Of a stretch of DNA of 64,000 nucleotides, positions 54,677-63,685 are shown piece after piece; the stretch's first letter is position 1, and every line of letters begins with the position of its first letter. Made by a program: the position numbers and the translations under genes. The stretch comes from Streptomyces sp. SCSIO 30461 (GTDB lineage Bacteria > Actinomycetota > Actinomycetes > Streptomycetales > Streptomycetaceae), in NCBI RefSeq assembly GCF_037023745.1, contig NZ_CP146101.1, forward strand, positions 4,084,001 to 4,148,000, read 5' to 3'. The notes under the pieces are model-generated. The model did no database searches and was not told where the DNA came from. It was given only the letters and a program-made list of their open reading frames with translations.

Positions 54677-56263
54677 TCAGGCGATCTCGTACCGGAAGTC
54701 GGCCGGGGTGGGCCGCTCATGGCCGATCATCATGATCAGGAGTGGTGCCTCGCCGGTCTCCTGGAGACCGAGCTCCTCGATGTACGAGATGTTGTCGAAG
54801 CCCAGGGCGACTCCGCAGCCCAGCTCCATGGCGGAGGACGCCGTGTAGACGGCCTGCGACACGGCACCTACGGTGGCGTTGACGAGGCGGTAGCCGCGGT
54901 CGCCGACGGCATCGAGCACGGCGGTGGTGCGGATGGTCGGCACCAGCACCGCCCCGGCCTGTTCCAGGTTGTAGTTCGCCAAGAAGTAGTTCCGCTGGAG
55001 GAAGGCACCGGGGCTGCCCTCGGTGACGGACCCGAGGCAGTGGGCGTCGGGGTCGTAGGCGTACGCGCCCGGGGCGAGGCCGTCGACGTGGTTGACGAAG
55101 GCGTACAGGTTGACGAGCCGGGTCTCGCCCGTGCCGGTGTCCCCTCCGAGCCGGGCCCCCGCCATTGCGGCCTTCAGGCATGCCGCCAACTGGTCCTGGC
55201 CGACGGGCCGCCCCACCTCGAAGCGGCCGAAGCTGCTGCGGCGGCGGCGCAGCGCGGTACGCACGTCCGTGTCCAGCGGCCGGGGTGCGGACAGCGGGAC
55301 CTCGGTGCGGCTCGGTCCGGGGTCCGGAGCGGCAGAGGCGAGCGCTCCGGAGGCGGGACGCCGCGCGGCGTGCTCGGCGGTGACCGTCTGCATCCGCGTG
55401 ACGGCGTCGAAGGTGAGCACGGTGCGAGACCGCTCGGCGTCCCGGTGGCGTACGGCCGCCGGGACAGGGGCCGACGTGGTGCGGGCGCCGCGCCATCGCA
55501 GGGGGACGACCGCGAAGACGCCCTCCTGCTCGGTCCGTATGCCGAGCAGCCGGGCCAGCCGCTCCTCGTCGAACCACATCAGCGGCTCGACCTCCAGGCC
55601 CCTGGCCCGGGCCCACATGCGCCAGGTCTGCACAACGGTGCCGACGTCCATGCTGACTGCGTGGAAGGAGAAGCTGTTGTACTTGAAGGCGTTCTGCCAG
55701 TACTTGACCGCGAGCACCACGAACTGGTCGGTCGCACCGGCGCCCGGGGCGGTGTCGCCCAGGGCCGCGCGCAACTCGCCCGACACATCGCCGGTCAGCA
55801 GTCGCTGCATGGCGTGGTGGCGGGTCGCGTAGTAGTGGACGCCAGGCGGTACGGGCCCGCTGGGGCCGGAGACCCAGTAGACGCTCACGGGGTAGAGGCC
55901 GCCACCTGACGCCGTGCCCCGGGACCAGTTGGCGAGCGGATAGCTCGGCAGACTGGCGAGGTCCGTGTTGGCCTGGACACCCAGGCGGCGGCCGGTCAGC
56001 CCGTACGAGTCGTACAGCATCCCGGACAGCGCTTCCAGGTCGAACATCCCGTCGGCCGGGCCGGCGTCCGGGCCCAGTTCCAGGCCCCGGTCGAGCGACG
56101 CGTCCGCCGGATAGCCGCTGCCGGGCAGCGGCATGGTGTCCACACCCGGGTAGTACTTGGTCTTGCGGGGGCCGTCGGCCCAATCAGGCACGAATGCGGC
56201 GGGTTCCATCGCGACCCGCCCGCGCCGCATGATCGCGGCCGCGTACTCTTGGGCGTATCCCAT
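54677..56263 (-). CDS. SagB-type azoline dehydrogenase
   Basis: A 528-residue FMN-dependent nitroreductase-fold protein of the SagB/ThcOx type that oxidises azolines to aromatic azoles. The N-terminal half has KYYPGVDTMPLP, RRLGVQANTDLAS and NWSRGTASGGGLYPVSVYWV (the FMN-contact S-GG-LYP motif). A linker of about 40 Pro/Ala-rich residues leads to a second nitroreductase-like half (TDVRTALRRRRSSFGRFEVGRP, RLVNATVGAVSQAVYTASSAMELGCGVALGFD). Tandem architecture is known for several TOMM oxidases. Ten bases separate its stop from the LanB ATG. It predicts thiazoles/oxazoles rather than azolines in the product. Confidence 0.92.
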   Translation of the reverse strand: MGYAQEYAAAIMRRGRVAMEPAAFVPDWADGPRKTKYYPGVDTMPLPGSGYPADASLDRGLELGPDAGPADGMFDLEALSGMLYDSYGLTGRRLGVQANTDLASLPSYPLANWSRGTASGGGLYPVSVYWVSGPSGPVPPGVHYYATRHHAMQRLLTGDVSGELRAALGDTAPGAGATDQFVVLAVKYWQNAFKYNSFSFHAVSMDVGTVVQTWRMWARARGLEVEPLMWFDEERLARLLGIRTEQEGVFAVVPLRWRGARTTSAPVPAAVRHRDAERSRTVLTFDAVTRMQTVTAEHAARRPASGALASAAPDPGPSRTEVPLSAPRPLDTDVRTALRRRRSSFGRFEVGRPVGQDQLAACLKAAMAGARLGGDTGTGETRLVNLYAFVNHVDGLAPGAYAYDPDAHCLGSVTEGSPGAFLQRNYFLANYNLEQAGAVLVPTIRTTAVLDAVGDRGYRLVNATVGAVSQAVYTASSAMELGCGVALGFDNISYIEELGLQETGEAPLLIMMIGHERPTPADFRYEIA

Positions 56264-56299
56264 GACGTGCTCCTCGGTGGCTCGGTCGGTAGGGGGCGC

Positions 56300-58228
56300 T
56301 CACGGGAAAGGGTGCGGCGCGGGGTTGAAGTCGGCGGGTACGAGGTCGTGATCACGCAGCCCGGCCTCGCGCAGGGCGGTGCGCAGGCGGGGCATGCCCA
56401 GCGCGCGCTGGCGTGTCCGGCCGAAGTCGATCGGCAGGAGCCCGGGCACGATCACGCTGACCGTGGTCAGTCCCAGGTCCCGCTGTTCCGGCATGGTCTG
56501 GTCGACCACGATCACGTCGAACCCGGCGCCGGTGACCGCCTTGACGCACCACTCCAGGTCGTCCCGCAGATCGTCCGACACCTCGGGCGCCGGACAGCGC
56601 GCGTCCGCGCCGTAGAGCTCCGTGAAGGACCGCCGGGGCTTCCTGGGCGCGCCGGGCTCCCCGATCAGGAAGTGCGCGTGTTCGCCCATCTCCGGGACGC
56701 CGTACGCGAGCGGGTGGTCGTGCAGGGCCTCGACCTTGTCGAAGTCGTCCGCCATGGCCCGCAGTCGCTCCCAGTCGCGCTCCGTGCGGCTTTGGAGATT
56801 CACCGCGTCGGTCGCGATCTCGCACAGGGCACCGGCAAGCGCGGCCTCCGGGTCGAGTCCGGCGCCGCCGCCGAAGCACATGCGGCCGAGGCCGCCGTCG
56901 GGGCGTACCGCGACGCCGGTCACGACCGGGATCGGGAAGGTGATCCGGGTATCGAAGAAGCGGGCCTCGTAGCCGTACATCTCCAGCCGGTCCACCATGG
57001 CCCGGGTGGCCGGGCGGGCGCTGGTGCGGGGATCGATCTCGGGGAGTGCGGCCCGGCCGTACCAGGTGAGCAGGAAGGCGTCGCGCTCCACGACCTCCAT
57101 GAGGCCGCAGTACACGGCCTCTTCGAGGCAGCCACCGGAGGCGCAGCCGTTGGATGACTCCTGGACGAAGCGGTTCTCCAGCCCCGGTGCGTGGTAGTAC
57201 GTCAGCACCTCGGGGACCAGGACCGGTTGCCGGTCGGCGAGCGAATAGCCCCAGACCCAGGGGATCTCGCGGTCGGGACGGAACGGTGCGACGGCGGGGT
57301 TGGCGCGGTGGAAGGCGTCGGAGTACAGGCCGCAACGGCGGGGGTCCAGTGCCGCCTTGCCCTGATTGCGAAGGCCCTCCAGGGAGTCCAGCACCCCTGC
57401 CCGCCTGGTGCGGGCGCGCATGCCGGCGTAGCGCTCCAGTCCTTCCAGGACCCCGATGCGCATGCTCTGGGCGAATGTGTCGGCATGGCCGCCCCAGAAC
57501 GTCTCCCGGAGGTAGGCGCCCGAGCGCATGGAGAAGCAGCCGATGGTGGCGGAGGTGGACAGGGAGGACACGTCCTGGACGACGGACGACCCCAGGGACC
57601 CGCAGACGGGGTTGGTGTAGGCCTCGGGGGGGAGGTCGTAGGCACCGGCGTCCCGGACGCGGAAACTGCCGGGACGGTGCTTGGGGGCGGAGCGCAGGCG
57701 CAGGACGGCGGCCTCGGGAGTGTCGGGTTCGGGCTCCGCGCAGGCGGGGCACTCGGGGTCCGGCACCAAGGGGTAGGCGCGGGAACGGAGCGTCTCCAGG
57801 TCCACGACGTGGACGAGCGGGTAGGCGCCGGTGACGGGCCCTGTGCCACCGGAGGCGCGGGCGGCGATCAGCCCCGCGAGAGCTTCGGCGGCGAACGGGG
57901 TCAGGTACGGGGTCTCCCCCGCCGCCCGGGTACCGGCACCCAGTTCCAGCGCCTCACGCAGGGGGACGGAGCGGACCGCCTGCCAGCGGCGGTCCAGGCA
58001 CAGGCCGCACGGGCGCCGCACGTCGCGAGCCGTCCCGCTGAACGGCCCGACGATGACCTGACGGCCGTAGTGCCGTACGGGCACGGCTGCGAACCGGCGG
58101 TCGCCGTCCGCCTTGAAGGCGTCTCGGACACCAAGGGGCGCGACGTCGAGTTCCACGCTGACGCCGTACCGGGCGAGTGCGACGTGCAGCTCCTGCTCCA
58201 GGCGGCGCGTCGCGTCAGTCACGGGCAT
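56300..58228 (-). CDS. YcaO cyclodehydratase (second of two)
   Basis: A 642-residue protein with the same plan as the first YcaO. The N-terminal region contains PCGLCLDRRWQ and ECPACAEPEPDTPEAA (CxxC pairs). The YcaO core has SNGCASGGCLEEAV...EVVERDAFL near residue 360, and the tail ends PAPHPFP. The two YcaO proteins differ clearly, so they are old paralogues and not a recent duplication. One may act on Cys and the other on Ser/Thr, or they may work as a pair with the ThiF-like protein. ATG 58228 lies 14 bases inside the ThiF gene, suggesting coupled translation. Confidence 0.94.
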   Translation of the reverse strand: MPVTDATRRLEQELHVALARYGVSVELDVAPLGVRDAFKADGDRRFAAVPVRHYGRQVIVGPFSGTARDVRRPCGLCLDRRWQAVRSVPLREALELGAGTRAAGETPYLTPFAAEALAGLIAARASGGTGPVTGAYPLVHVVDLETLRSRAYPLVPDPECPACAEPEPDTPEAAVLRLRSAPKHRPGSFRVRDAGAYDLPPEAYTNPVCGSLGSSVVQDVSSLSTSATIGCFSMRSGAYLRETFWGGHADTFAQSMRIGVLEGLERYAGMRARTRRAGVLDSLEGLRNQGKAALDPRRCGLYSDAFHRANPAVAPFRPDREIPWVWGYSLADRQPVLVPEVLTYYHAPGLENRFVQESSNGCASGGCLEEAVYCGLMEVVERDAFLLTWYGRAALPEIDPRTSARPATRAMVDRLEMYGYEARFFDTRITFPIPVVTGVAVRPDGGLGRMCFGGGAGLDPEAALAGALCEIATDAVNLQSRTERDWERLRAMADDFDKVEALHDHPLAYGVPEMGEHAHFLIGEPGAPRKPRRSFTELYGADARCPAPEVSDDLRDDLEWCVKAVTGAGFDVIVVDQTMPEQRDLGLTTVSVIVPGLLPIDFGRTRQRALGMPRLRTALREAGLRDHDLVPADFNPAPHPFP

Positions 58229-60398
58229 GGGCAGCGTCCTCGGGGTCGGTCGTGAGGAGGACGTAGGCCGCGCTGATGCCACCCGACGGCAGGTCGGCGG
58301 GGGTCGTCGGGACATGGAGGGCGTCCCGGCCGGCGGCCCGGAGGCGGTCCAGGATCGTCGGGAAGTCCGTCGTGACCGCGTTCACGGCCATCGGCCGGCC
58401 GGTGACCGCGATCGTCTCCGGCGCCAGGTCGCCCAGCAGCGGGTCACCGAGGTCCACCGCGGTACCGGGGTCCTCCGCCGCCAGTTGGACCCCGCCCAGG
58501 AGATCGCGGAGAGCCGAGCAGGCCGCTGCCCGGCCGGACAGTCCGGCGCCGACCGCCCAGCGGCCGTCGGCGGCCCTGGCCAGGACGGTGTGCGCCGAAG
58601 TACGTGCGGCCTCGCCCAGGTCGAGCAGTTCGACGTCGACGCCCAGGGTGCGGGCCGACTTGAGCAGGAAGACCGACTCCGGGGCGTCGTCCGCCTCGTC
58701 GGCGGCCAGCAGCCGCACCTGTGTCGCTCCGCGGACCGCGCGCAGCAGGGCGTCGTGGCTCAGCGCCGACAGCAGGCCCCGGCCCGCCGCCGTCTGAGGG
58801 GTGGGGCCGGCCCCGGCCCCCGCGCGGGTGGCGAGGATCGACCGGGCCCGGTTGTGCTCCCCGAAGGGACGTACCGCGGCCGTGGGGACCCGGATCGGCT
58901 CCTTGGTGAGGAGGGAGGTCGCGATGGTCCACGACGTGACCGTCCCGCCCTTGCCGCCGCCGGTCGTCAGCCGATCGGGGCCGAGCGCGGTGGCGACGTC
59001 CCTGCCCGACGCCCCGGCGTCGGCCGGCACCACATGCTCGACGTACGTCTCGGCAGCCGCGTACAGCGCCCTCATCCGCGCACCCGCCAGATGGTGCACG
59101 TCGAAGGCGGCGATCGTGCGCCGTACGCCGGCTCCGAGGGCGACCTCGACCCGGCTGATCTTGAGGGGGGTCTGGGTGATCTGCTCGTCGTCGTAGCGGC
59201 GGAAGACTCCCGTGTACGGACGGACCAGCGCGCCGCTGATCCGGTTGAGGTCCTCGACAAGGGTCTCGGCGTCGCGTGCGGTCTCCACGGTCGCGGTGGC
59301 GGGGAGAGCGAGTTCGTCGGGGAGCGGGGAGCCCCCGGTGGTGGTGAGCGCGGCGCAGCGGCGGCAACGGGGATGGGGCAGCACAGGCTCGGCGACGACG
59401 TCCAGCGACTCCAGGTCCTGCACGAGGACCTGCTGCCTGGTTTCGGGCGGCAGGGCTTCGGTGGTGAGCCGGAAGACCTCGTAGCCGAGGAGGTTGCCGG
59501 TCATCGAGGCGACGGGCCCGGTCGGCAGTACCCGGCTTGCCCGGGGCGTGACGCTGCCGGTGACGGTGGCCCAGAGATCGGCGGCGGCTCCCTCGTCGGT
59601 GTTGCCGCCGAGCCGCAGGGCCGCGCAGGTCCAACAGCCGGTGGAGGTGGCGGTGGCGAGCGGGCCGGTGACGGTGTGTCCGCCGAAGCCCCAGGTGGGG
59701 ATGAGGGTGTGCCCGTCGGGCACGCCCTCGGTGAGCAGCCGCCGGGTGGTGGCCGCCGCTTCGGAGCCGGTGACGACGACGACTTCGTAGCCGGTGAGCT
59801 CCGGCCACCCGGACACCGCGGGCAGTCGGGCTATGCGCACCGGGCTGTCGTCCGCGTCGAGTTCGCCGGCCTCGCGAGCCACGTCGGGGAAATCGGTGGT
59901 GACGGCGATGTGGGCACAGCCGTTGCGGACCAGGCTGAGCGCGCACCAGCGGGCGACGTCGTCTTCGCCGAGGACCGCGACACGCGTGTCCCGGAAGCGG
60001 GCGAAACGCGCGGGCGCTCCGTCGGAGTAGTGGTCGATGTACGCGATCTGTGCGGAGAACCGGCGGGCCGGGCCGGTCGTGGCGCCCGGTTCGGCGGTGT
60101 CCTTCTCAGGGACGTCGCGGGCGAAGTCGCGCTCGTAGAGGGTCTTCACCAGTTCCGCCGCCATGGCGCGCTGGGGCGGTCCGAAGCCTTCGCAGATGTC
60201 GCCCAGGGTGTGCTGTCCGGCAAGGTGCGGGACGAGGAGGGAGGCGAAGCGGTAGGCGGTGCGGCCCGTGAGGTGGAAGCCGCCGTCCGCGTTGTGGAAC
60301 AGCACGCCGCCGGGGGTCTCGGTGAACAGCACGTCCCTGCGTATGCGGGGCCGGGTCGCTGCGAGTGCGTCGAACGTGGTGTCGACCATGGGGGTCAC
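58215..60398 (-). CDS. Ocin-ThiF-like TOMM leader-binding protein
   Basis: A 727-residue F-protein/E1-like partner of YcaO. The first 90 residues (FTETPGGVLFHNADGGFHLTGRTAYRFASLLVPHLAG, LGDICEGF) resemble an RRE winged helix that binds leaders. A ThiF-like Rossmann region follows (FRDTRVAVLGEDDVARWCALSLVRNG). Two CxxC pairs (TGCWTCAALRLGG and RCRRCAALTTTGG) should hold zinc. It probably presents the precursor to the cyclodehydratase; the ATP-binding residues of true E1 enzymes are not evident. GTG at 60398 overlaps the SARP stop (GTGA). ATG 60389 is an alternative start. Confidence 0.88.
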   Translation of the reverse strand: MTPMVDTTFDALAATRPRIRRDVLFTETPGGVLFHNADGGFHLTGRTAYRFASLLVPHLAGQHTLGDICEGFGPPQRAMAAELVKTLYERDFARDVPEKDTAEPGATTGPARRFSAQIAYIDHYSDGAPARFARFRDTRVAVLGEDDVARWCALSLVRNGCAHIAVTTDFPDVAREAGELDADDSPVRIARLPAVSGWPELTGYEVVVVTGSEAAATTRRLLTEGVPDGHTLIPTWGFGGHTVTGPLATATSTGCWTCAALRLGGNTDEGAAADLWATVTGSVTPRASRVLPTGPVASMTGNLLGYEVFRLTTEALPPETRQQVLVQDLESLDVVAEPVLPHPRCRRCAALTTTGGSPLPDELALPATATVETARDAETLVEDLNRISGALVRPYTGVFRRYDDEQITQTPLKISRVEVALGAGVRRTIAAFDVHHLAGARMRALYAAAETYVEHVVPADAGASGRDVATALGPDRLTTGGGKGGTVTSWTIATSLLTKEPIRVPTAAVRPFGEHNRARSILATRAGAGAGPTPQTAAGRGLLSALSHDALLRAVRGATQVRLLAADEADDAPESVFLLKSARTLGVDVELLDLGEAARTSAHTVLARAADGRWAVGAGLSGRAAACSALRDLLGGVQLAAEDPGTAVDLGDPLLGDLAPETIAVTGRPMAVNAVTTDFPTILDRLRAAGRDALHVPTTPADLPSGGISAAYVLLTTDPEDAAHARD

Positions 60399-62197
60399 GC
60401 TCTCTCTGTGGTCTCGGGGCGTGGGCCGCCTGCTGCGGCGGCTCTGCGGGCGTACGCGCGAAGCAGTTCGTGCACTCGGTAGGGGCCGGGGGGCCCCTCT
60501 TCCAGGAACCCGGCGTCGACCAGCCGTTCCAGGAGTTCCTCGGCCTCGGCGGCGCCGGTACCGAGGGCGGAGACGCCGTCCTGGGCCGGGAAGGCGGCCG
60601 CCGGCAGGGAGCCGACCCCCACGAAGGCGTCGGCCAGTCGGGGGGCGAGCCGGTCGAGGGCGGCGTCGAGCACCCGGATGACGGACAGCCCCGGGTCGTC
60701 CGCCAGGGAGAGCCGGGCCAGCGGGTCGTCGGCCAGCCAGCCCGCGGCGTCCGCGAGACCGAGCGCGGGACGGGTCAGCAGCCTGGCCGCGATGATGCGC
60801 AGAGCGAGCGGGAAATACCCGCACAGCGCGGCGAGTCGGCGTGCCGCGGCCTCTTCCGGCTTGACCCGTTCGGCACCGATGGTGGCGACGAGCAGTCGGT
60901 GCGCGTCCTCCTCTTCGAGGGTGGACAGTCGGTGGACGCGACCGCCGTGGGTGGCCACCAGGCCGGCGAGTCCCCTGCGGCTGGTGATGATCACGGCCCC
61001 GCCGGACACTGCCGGGAGCAGCGGCCTGACCTGGCCGGCGTCGACGACGTCGTCCAGGACGAGAAGCACCGGAGCGCCGGGTTCGCGGACCCGCAAGGCC
61101 GTCTCCACCGCGGCGGCGGCCTCGGTGGCGTCGCGCGGCCGGCCGTCGGGGTGCACCATCGGCACGTGCAACCGCCCGCCGGGGAACCTGTCCCGTACCC
61201 GGTGGGCGACGTGGTGGGCGAGTGCGGACTTGCCTATACCCGGGGCGCCCGAGAGCAGGATCGTCACGGCCTCGTCGCGGGCCTCGGTCAGCTCGGCCTC
61301 CATTGCGGCGGTCTCGGCCGCTCTGCCGGTGAAGGAGGGCACGGGGGGCACCGGAACCACCGGAAGCGGCGGGTCGCCGCGGTCCTCGGCCGGGGATCGG
61401 CGGACATCCGCCGTGCCGATCGCGGCAACTGCCCGCACGCCGTCGGCCGACGGCCCCAGGTCGTCGCCTCGGAGGATGGCCAACTCGAGCCGGCGCAACC
61501 CCGGGGAAGGGTCGACACCCAGTTCCGCGAGCAGGTACCCCTTGACCCGCCGGTATTCGGTCAGCGCCTCGCTCTGCCGCCCGCTGCGGTACAGCGCCTC
61601 TATCAACTGCTCGTGGAACCGCTCGTTGCCGGGGTGGGCACGTGTCTCGCTCCACAACGCCACCAGTGCCTCCCCGCAGCGGCCGAGTGACAGTTCGAGA
61701 TCGCAGACGCGCTGCACGGTGCGCAGCCGCTCCTCGACCAGCCGCGGAGCCTCGTCCCGGTGCAGCACCTCAGAGCGGACGTTGGCCAGCAGCGAGCCGT
61801 GCCACAACGCCAGCGCATCCTTGAGCGCGCGTAGCTCCAACTCCGGGGTGTGGGCGAGACGGGCTGCGTGGCGTACCCCGTCCCGGAACCCGATCACGTC
61901 GAGGCTCCGCGGTCCCGCGCTGATCCGGTAGCCGCCGGGGACCGCTTCGATCGGGGTGTCCACCACTCCGTGCTTGACGAAGAGCCGCCGCAGGCGCAGG
62001 ACGCAGGTCTGCAGCGCCGCCTTCGCCGCGGCCGGTTGTTCCTCACCCCAGATGGCTCGCTGCAGATACTCGGCGGACACCACGCCGTTCGCATTCAACA
62101 GCAGAGCGGCCAGCAGGTTGGTCGGTTTGGAAGGTGGGAGCACGACGCTTTCCATGCCGTCCGTGATGCTCAACGGCCCCAGTACCTCGAATCGCAT
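60395..62197 (-). CDS. SARP/AfsR-type pathway regulator
   Basis: A 600-residue regulator. The N-terminal OmpR-like DNA-binding domain (MRFEVLGPLSITDGMESVVLPPSKPTNLLAALLL...VPGGYRI) is followed by the bacterial activation domain (EALRALKD...-type TPR, LIEALYRSGRQSEALTEYRRVKGYLLAELGVDPSP). An NB-ARC ATPase comes next, with Walker A SGAPGIGKSALAHH near residue 316 and LLVLDDVVDAGQV. ATG 62197 marks the domain start. As first gene of the operon, overlapping the ThiF gene, it is very likely its activator. Three TTGTCA hexamers in phased arrangement lie about 460 bases upstream. Confidence 0.94.
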   Translation of the reverse strand: MRFEVLGPLSITDGMESVVLPPSKPTNLLAALLLNANGVVSAEYLQRAIWGEEQPAAAKAALQTCVLRLRRLFVKHGVVDTPIEAVPGGYRISAGPRSLDVIGFRDGVRHAARLAHTPELELRALKDALALWHGSLLANVRSEVLHRDEAPRLVEERLRTVQRVCDLELSLGRCGEALVALWSETRAHPGNERFHEQLIEALYRSGRQSEALTEYRRVKGYLLAELGVDPSPGLRRLELAILRGDDLGPSADGVRAVAAIGTADVRRSPAEDRGDPPLPVVPVPPVPSFTGRAAETAAMEAELTEARDEAVTILLSGAPGIGKSALAHHVAHRVRDRFPGGRLHVPMVHPDGRPRDATEAAAAVETALRVREPGAPVLLVLDDVVDAGQVRPLLPAVSGGAVIITSRRGLAGLVATHGGRVHRLSTLEEEDAHRLLVATIGAERVKPEEAAARRLAALCGYFPLALRIIAARLLTRPALGLADAAGWLADDPLARLSLADDPGLSVIRVLDAALDRLAPRLADAFVGVGSLPAAAFPAQDGVSALGTGAAEAEELLERLVDAGFLEEGPPGPYRVHELLRAYARRAAAAGGPRPETTERA

Positions 62198-62205
62198 CGC
62201 CGTGC

Positions 62206-62478
62206 CTAGTCCCCACCGTTGAGCGGCGTGCGCGGACCGACCGGTGCGGCGGTCGGCTGCCGCCGCTGGGCCGTGGCCCGGTGAAGGGGCCCTTGGACCG
62301 CCTGCGGGAGTGACGGCCCCGCCGCGGTTCCGCCGGGCCGGTGGCACCTGCCGTCGCCCCCGGTGGGCACGATCGCCACCCCCGCCGTACCGGCGCCGAC
62401 CGCCAGTACGGCGCGTGCACGGTCCGAGGCGGCACCGGCGCGTGTCTGCCCTGCCGACGTCTTCGTCGTTCCCGCCAT
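62206..62478 (-). CDS. possible 90-residue protein upstream of SARP
   Basis: ATG at 62478 follows a GGGGGG run; the frame encodes 90 residues with one hydrophobic stretch (ARAVLAVGAGTAGVAIVP) and a basic, Pro/Gln-rich tail, ending nine bases before the SARP start. No family is recognised, and composition alone does not separate it from chance. It could be a small membrane peptide or untranslated leader. Confidence 0.3.
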   Translation of the reverse strand: MAGTTKTSAGQTRAGAASDRARAVLAVGAGTAGVAIVPTGGDGRCHRPGGTAAGPSLPQAVQGPLHRATAQRRQPTAAPVGPRTPLNGGD

Positions 62479-63160
62479 GCTTCGCCCCCCCCAGATCGCT
62501 CCGCTTCGGTCGTTTTCGCGGTGCGCGTCACGATGTCAACGACATCTCCGCGGCAGCGCGGGCGTCCCCCCGGCCGTACTGCCGTAACGGCGTGCCCGGC
62601 GCCAGGTGGTGGCCACCACGGCGGAGCGCGCTCATCATTCGCGCCCCTCATTGTCATTGTCAAGATCCTTGTCAACAGCGGAATTTGATGAAAAATCAAC
62701 TCTCTTGAGAGCCACACCCCAACCGCCCATGATCGTTTGTTTTCCGCTGGCCAGGCCTGGTTTTGATCGGGGCGGGGGAAGGATGCCGGCTTCTTGCCCG
62801 CTCGACGGCCGAGCGTTGGACGCGGATGGATGAGCGGCCTGGCGAGCCCCGTTCCGGATTCGCCCTGGTGGGGACGTGCCACGGTTCAGGTGCGGACCAC
62901 GACGGCCGCCCCTCGGGGTGTCGCTGTTCAGCGCCGGGCATCGGCGACCGGGAGCGACGACGGCGACGTGGGCGCGCGATCCAAGGGCCGCGCCCTCAGA
63001 GCCTGATGCCCCGTTCGTGGAGCAGGAGCATTCCGACGGAGGCGATCACCACGCTCATGGCATGGGCGCGGTCCTGGGGAGCAACGCATGCTCCGATCCG
63101 CGGCTCCCAGACGTACAACCTCGCGGGGCGGCGGCGAGTCCAACGGGGTGAGGCGCTGCG
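62479..63160. other. intergenic region containing the RiPP operon promoter
   Basis: About 680 bases. The AT-rich section 62,640-62,750 stands out in this high-GC DNA and contains the TTGTCA repeats. Toward 63,000-63,130 on the minus strand a short frame (VWEPRIGACVAPQDRAHAM, then SVVIASVGMLLLHERGIRL) looks protein-like but lacks a good start. Nothing else is supported. Confidence 0.45.
62651..62675 (-). promoter_or_regulatory. candidate promoter/SARP operator: phased TTGTCA repeats
   Basis: TTGTCA occurs at 62,651, 62,657 and 62,669, so the spacing is 6 and 12 bases. On the minus strand this gives TTGACAA repeated with a 12-base period, then a possible -10 (AATGAT) 18 bases after the second copy. 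SARP activators bind direct repeats at the -35 region, usually with an 11-base period, so this is a reasonable but unproven autoregulatory site. Confidence 0.45.
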
Positions 63161-63685
63161 CTACGGGCTGCCACAGGACACGCCTGCGCGGACGGGGCGC
63201 CGCCCGAGCAACAGGCAGCCCAGCAGCGCACCCGTGGTGTTGAGGATGACGTCGTCGATGTCAAAGGCTCGGCCGGTGATCAGCGTACCCTGGGCCACCT
63301 CGACCAGGATCATGACGAGGGCAGTCACCGCCGCCACCCGCAGCAGACCCCGCGCCTTCGGCAGGAGCACCGGCAGAAGTACGCCGAAGGGAACACCCAG
63401 CAGCACGTTGCCACCGAGCTGTCCGACCGTGTCGAGGAACGCGGGCTGGCCGATGTACTCACGTATGGAGTCCCCGGGACGGAGGTTGCTGTGGGTCAGT
63501 GCCTCCGAGGCCGCCGAAGGCTCGAGCGTGAGCCGGGCAAGGACCACGCTGAACGCCACGGTCCCGGCGAAGGCCAGCAGCACGGCCAGTCCGCGCACGA
63601 GCGGTCTGGTCGGCCGGCCGCCATGCACCGCGCTCTCGTCGGCTTCCGTAACCGAGGTGTCGTCCGATGCGGCCTGCGTCATCAT
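63161..63685 (-). CDS. VanZ-family membrane protein
   Basis: A 174-residue protein with about four transmembrane helices (LVRGLAVLLAFAGTVAFSVVLARL, GGNVLLGVPFGVLLPVLLP, VAAVTALVMILVEVAQ, DVILNTTGALLGCLLL). Family landmarks are GQLGGNVLLGVPFG, the E of LVEVAQG, and RAFDIDDVILNTTGALLG. VanZ proteins confer low-level glycopeptide resistance in enterococci, but most actinobacterial members have no known role. The start is ATG 63685 or 63682. It is probably outside the RiPP cluster. Confidence 0.88.
   Translation of the reverse strand: MMTQAASDDTSVTEADESAVHGGRPTRPLVRGLAVLLAFAGTVAFSVVLARLTLEPSAASEALTHSNLRPGDSIREYIGQPAFLDTVGQLGGNVLLGVPFGVLLPVLLPKARGLLRVAAVTALVMILVEVAQGTLITGRAFDIDDVILNTTGALLGCLLLGRRPVRAGVSCGSP

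Noticed and set aside
58113..60482. A 789-codon rightward frame opposite the ThiF-like gene
   Set aside because: Very long but lies antisense to a protein with clear ThiF-like and CxxC motifs and no ribosome site; no domain recognisable.
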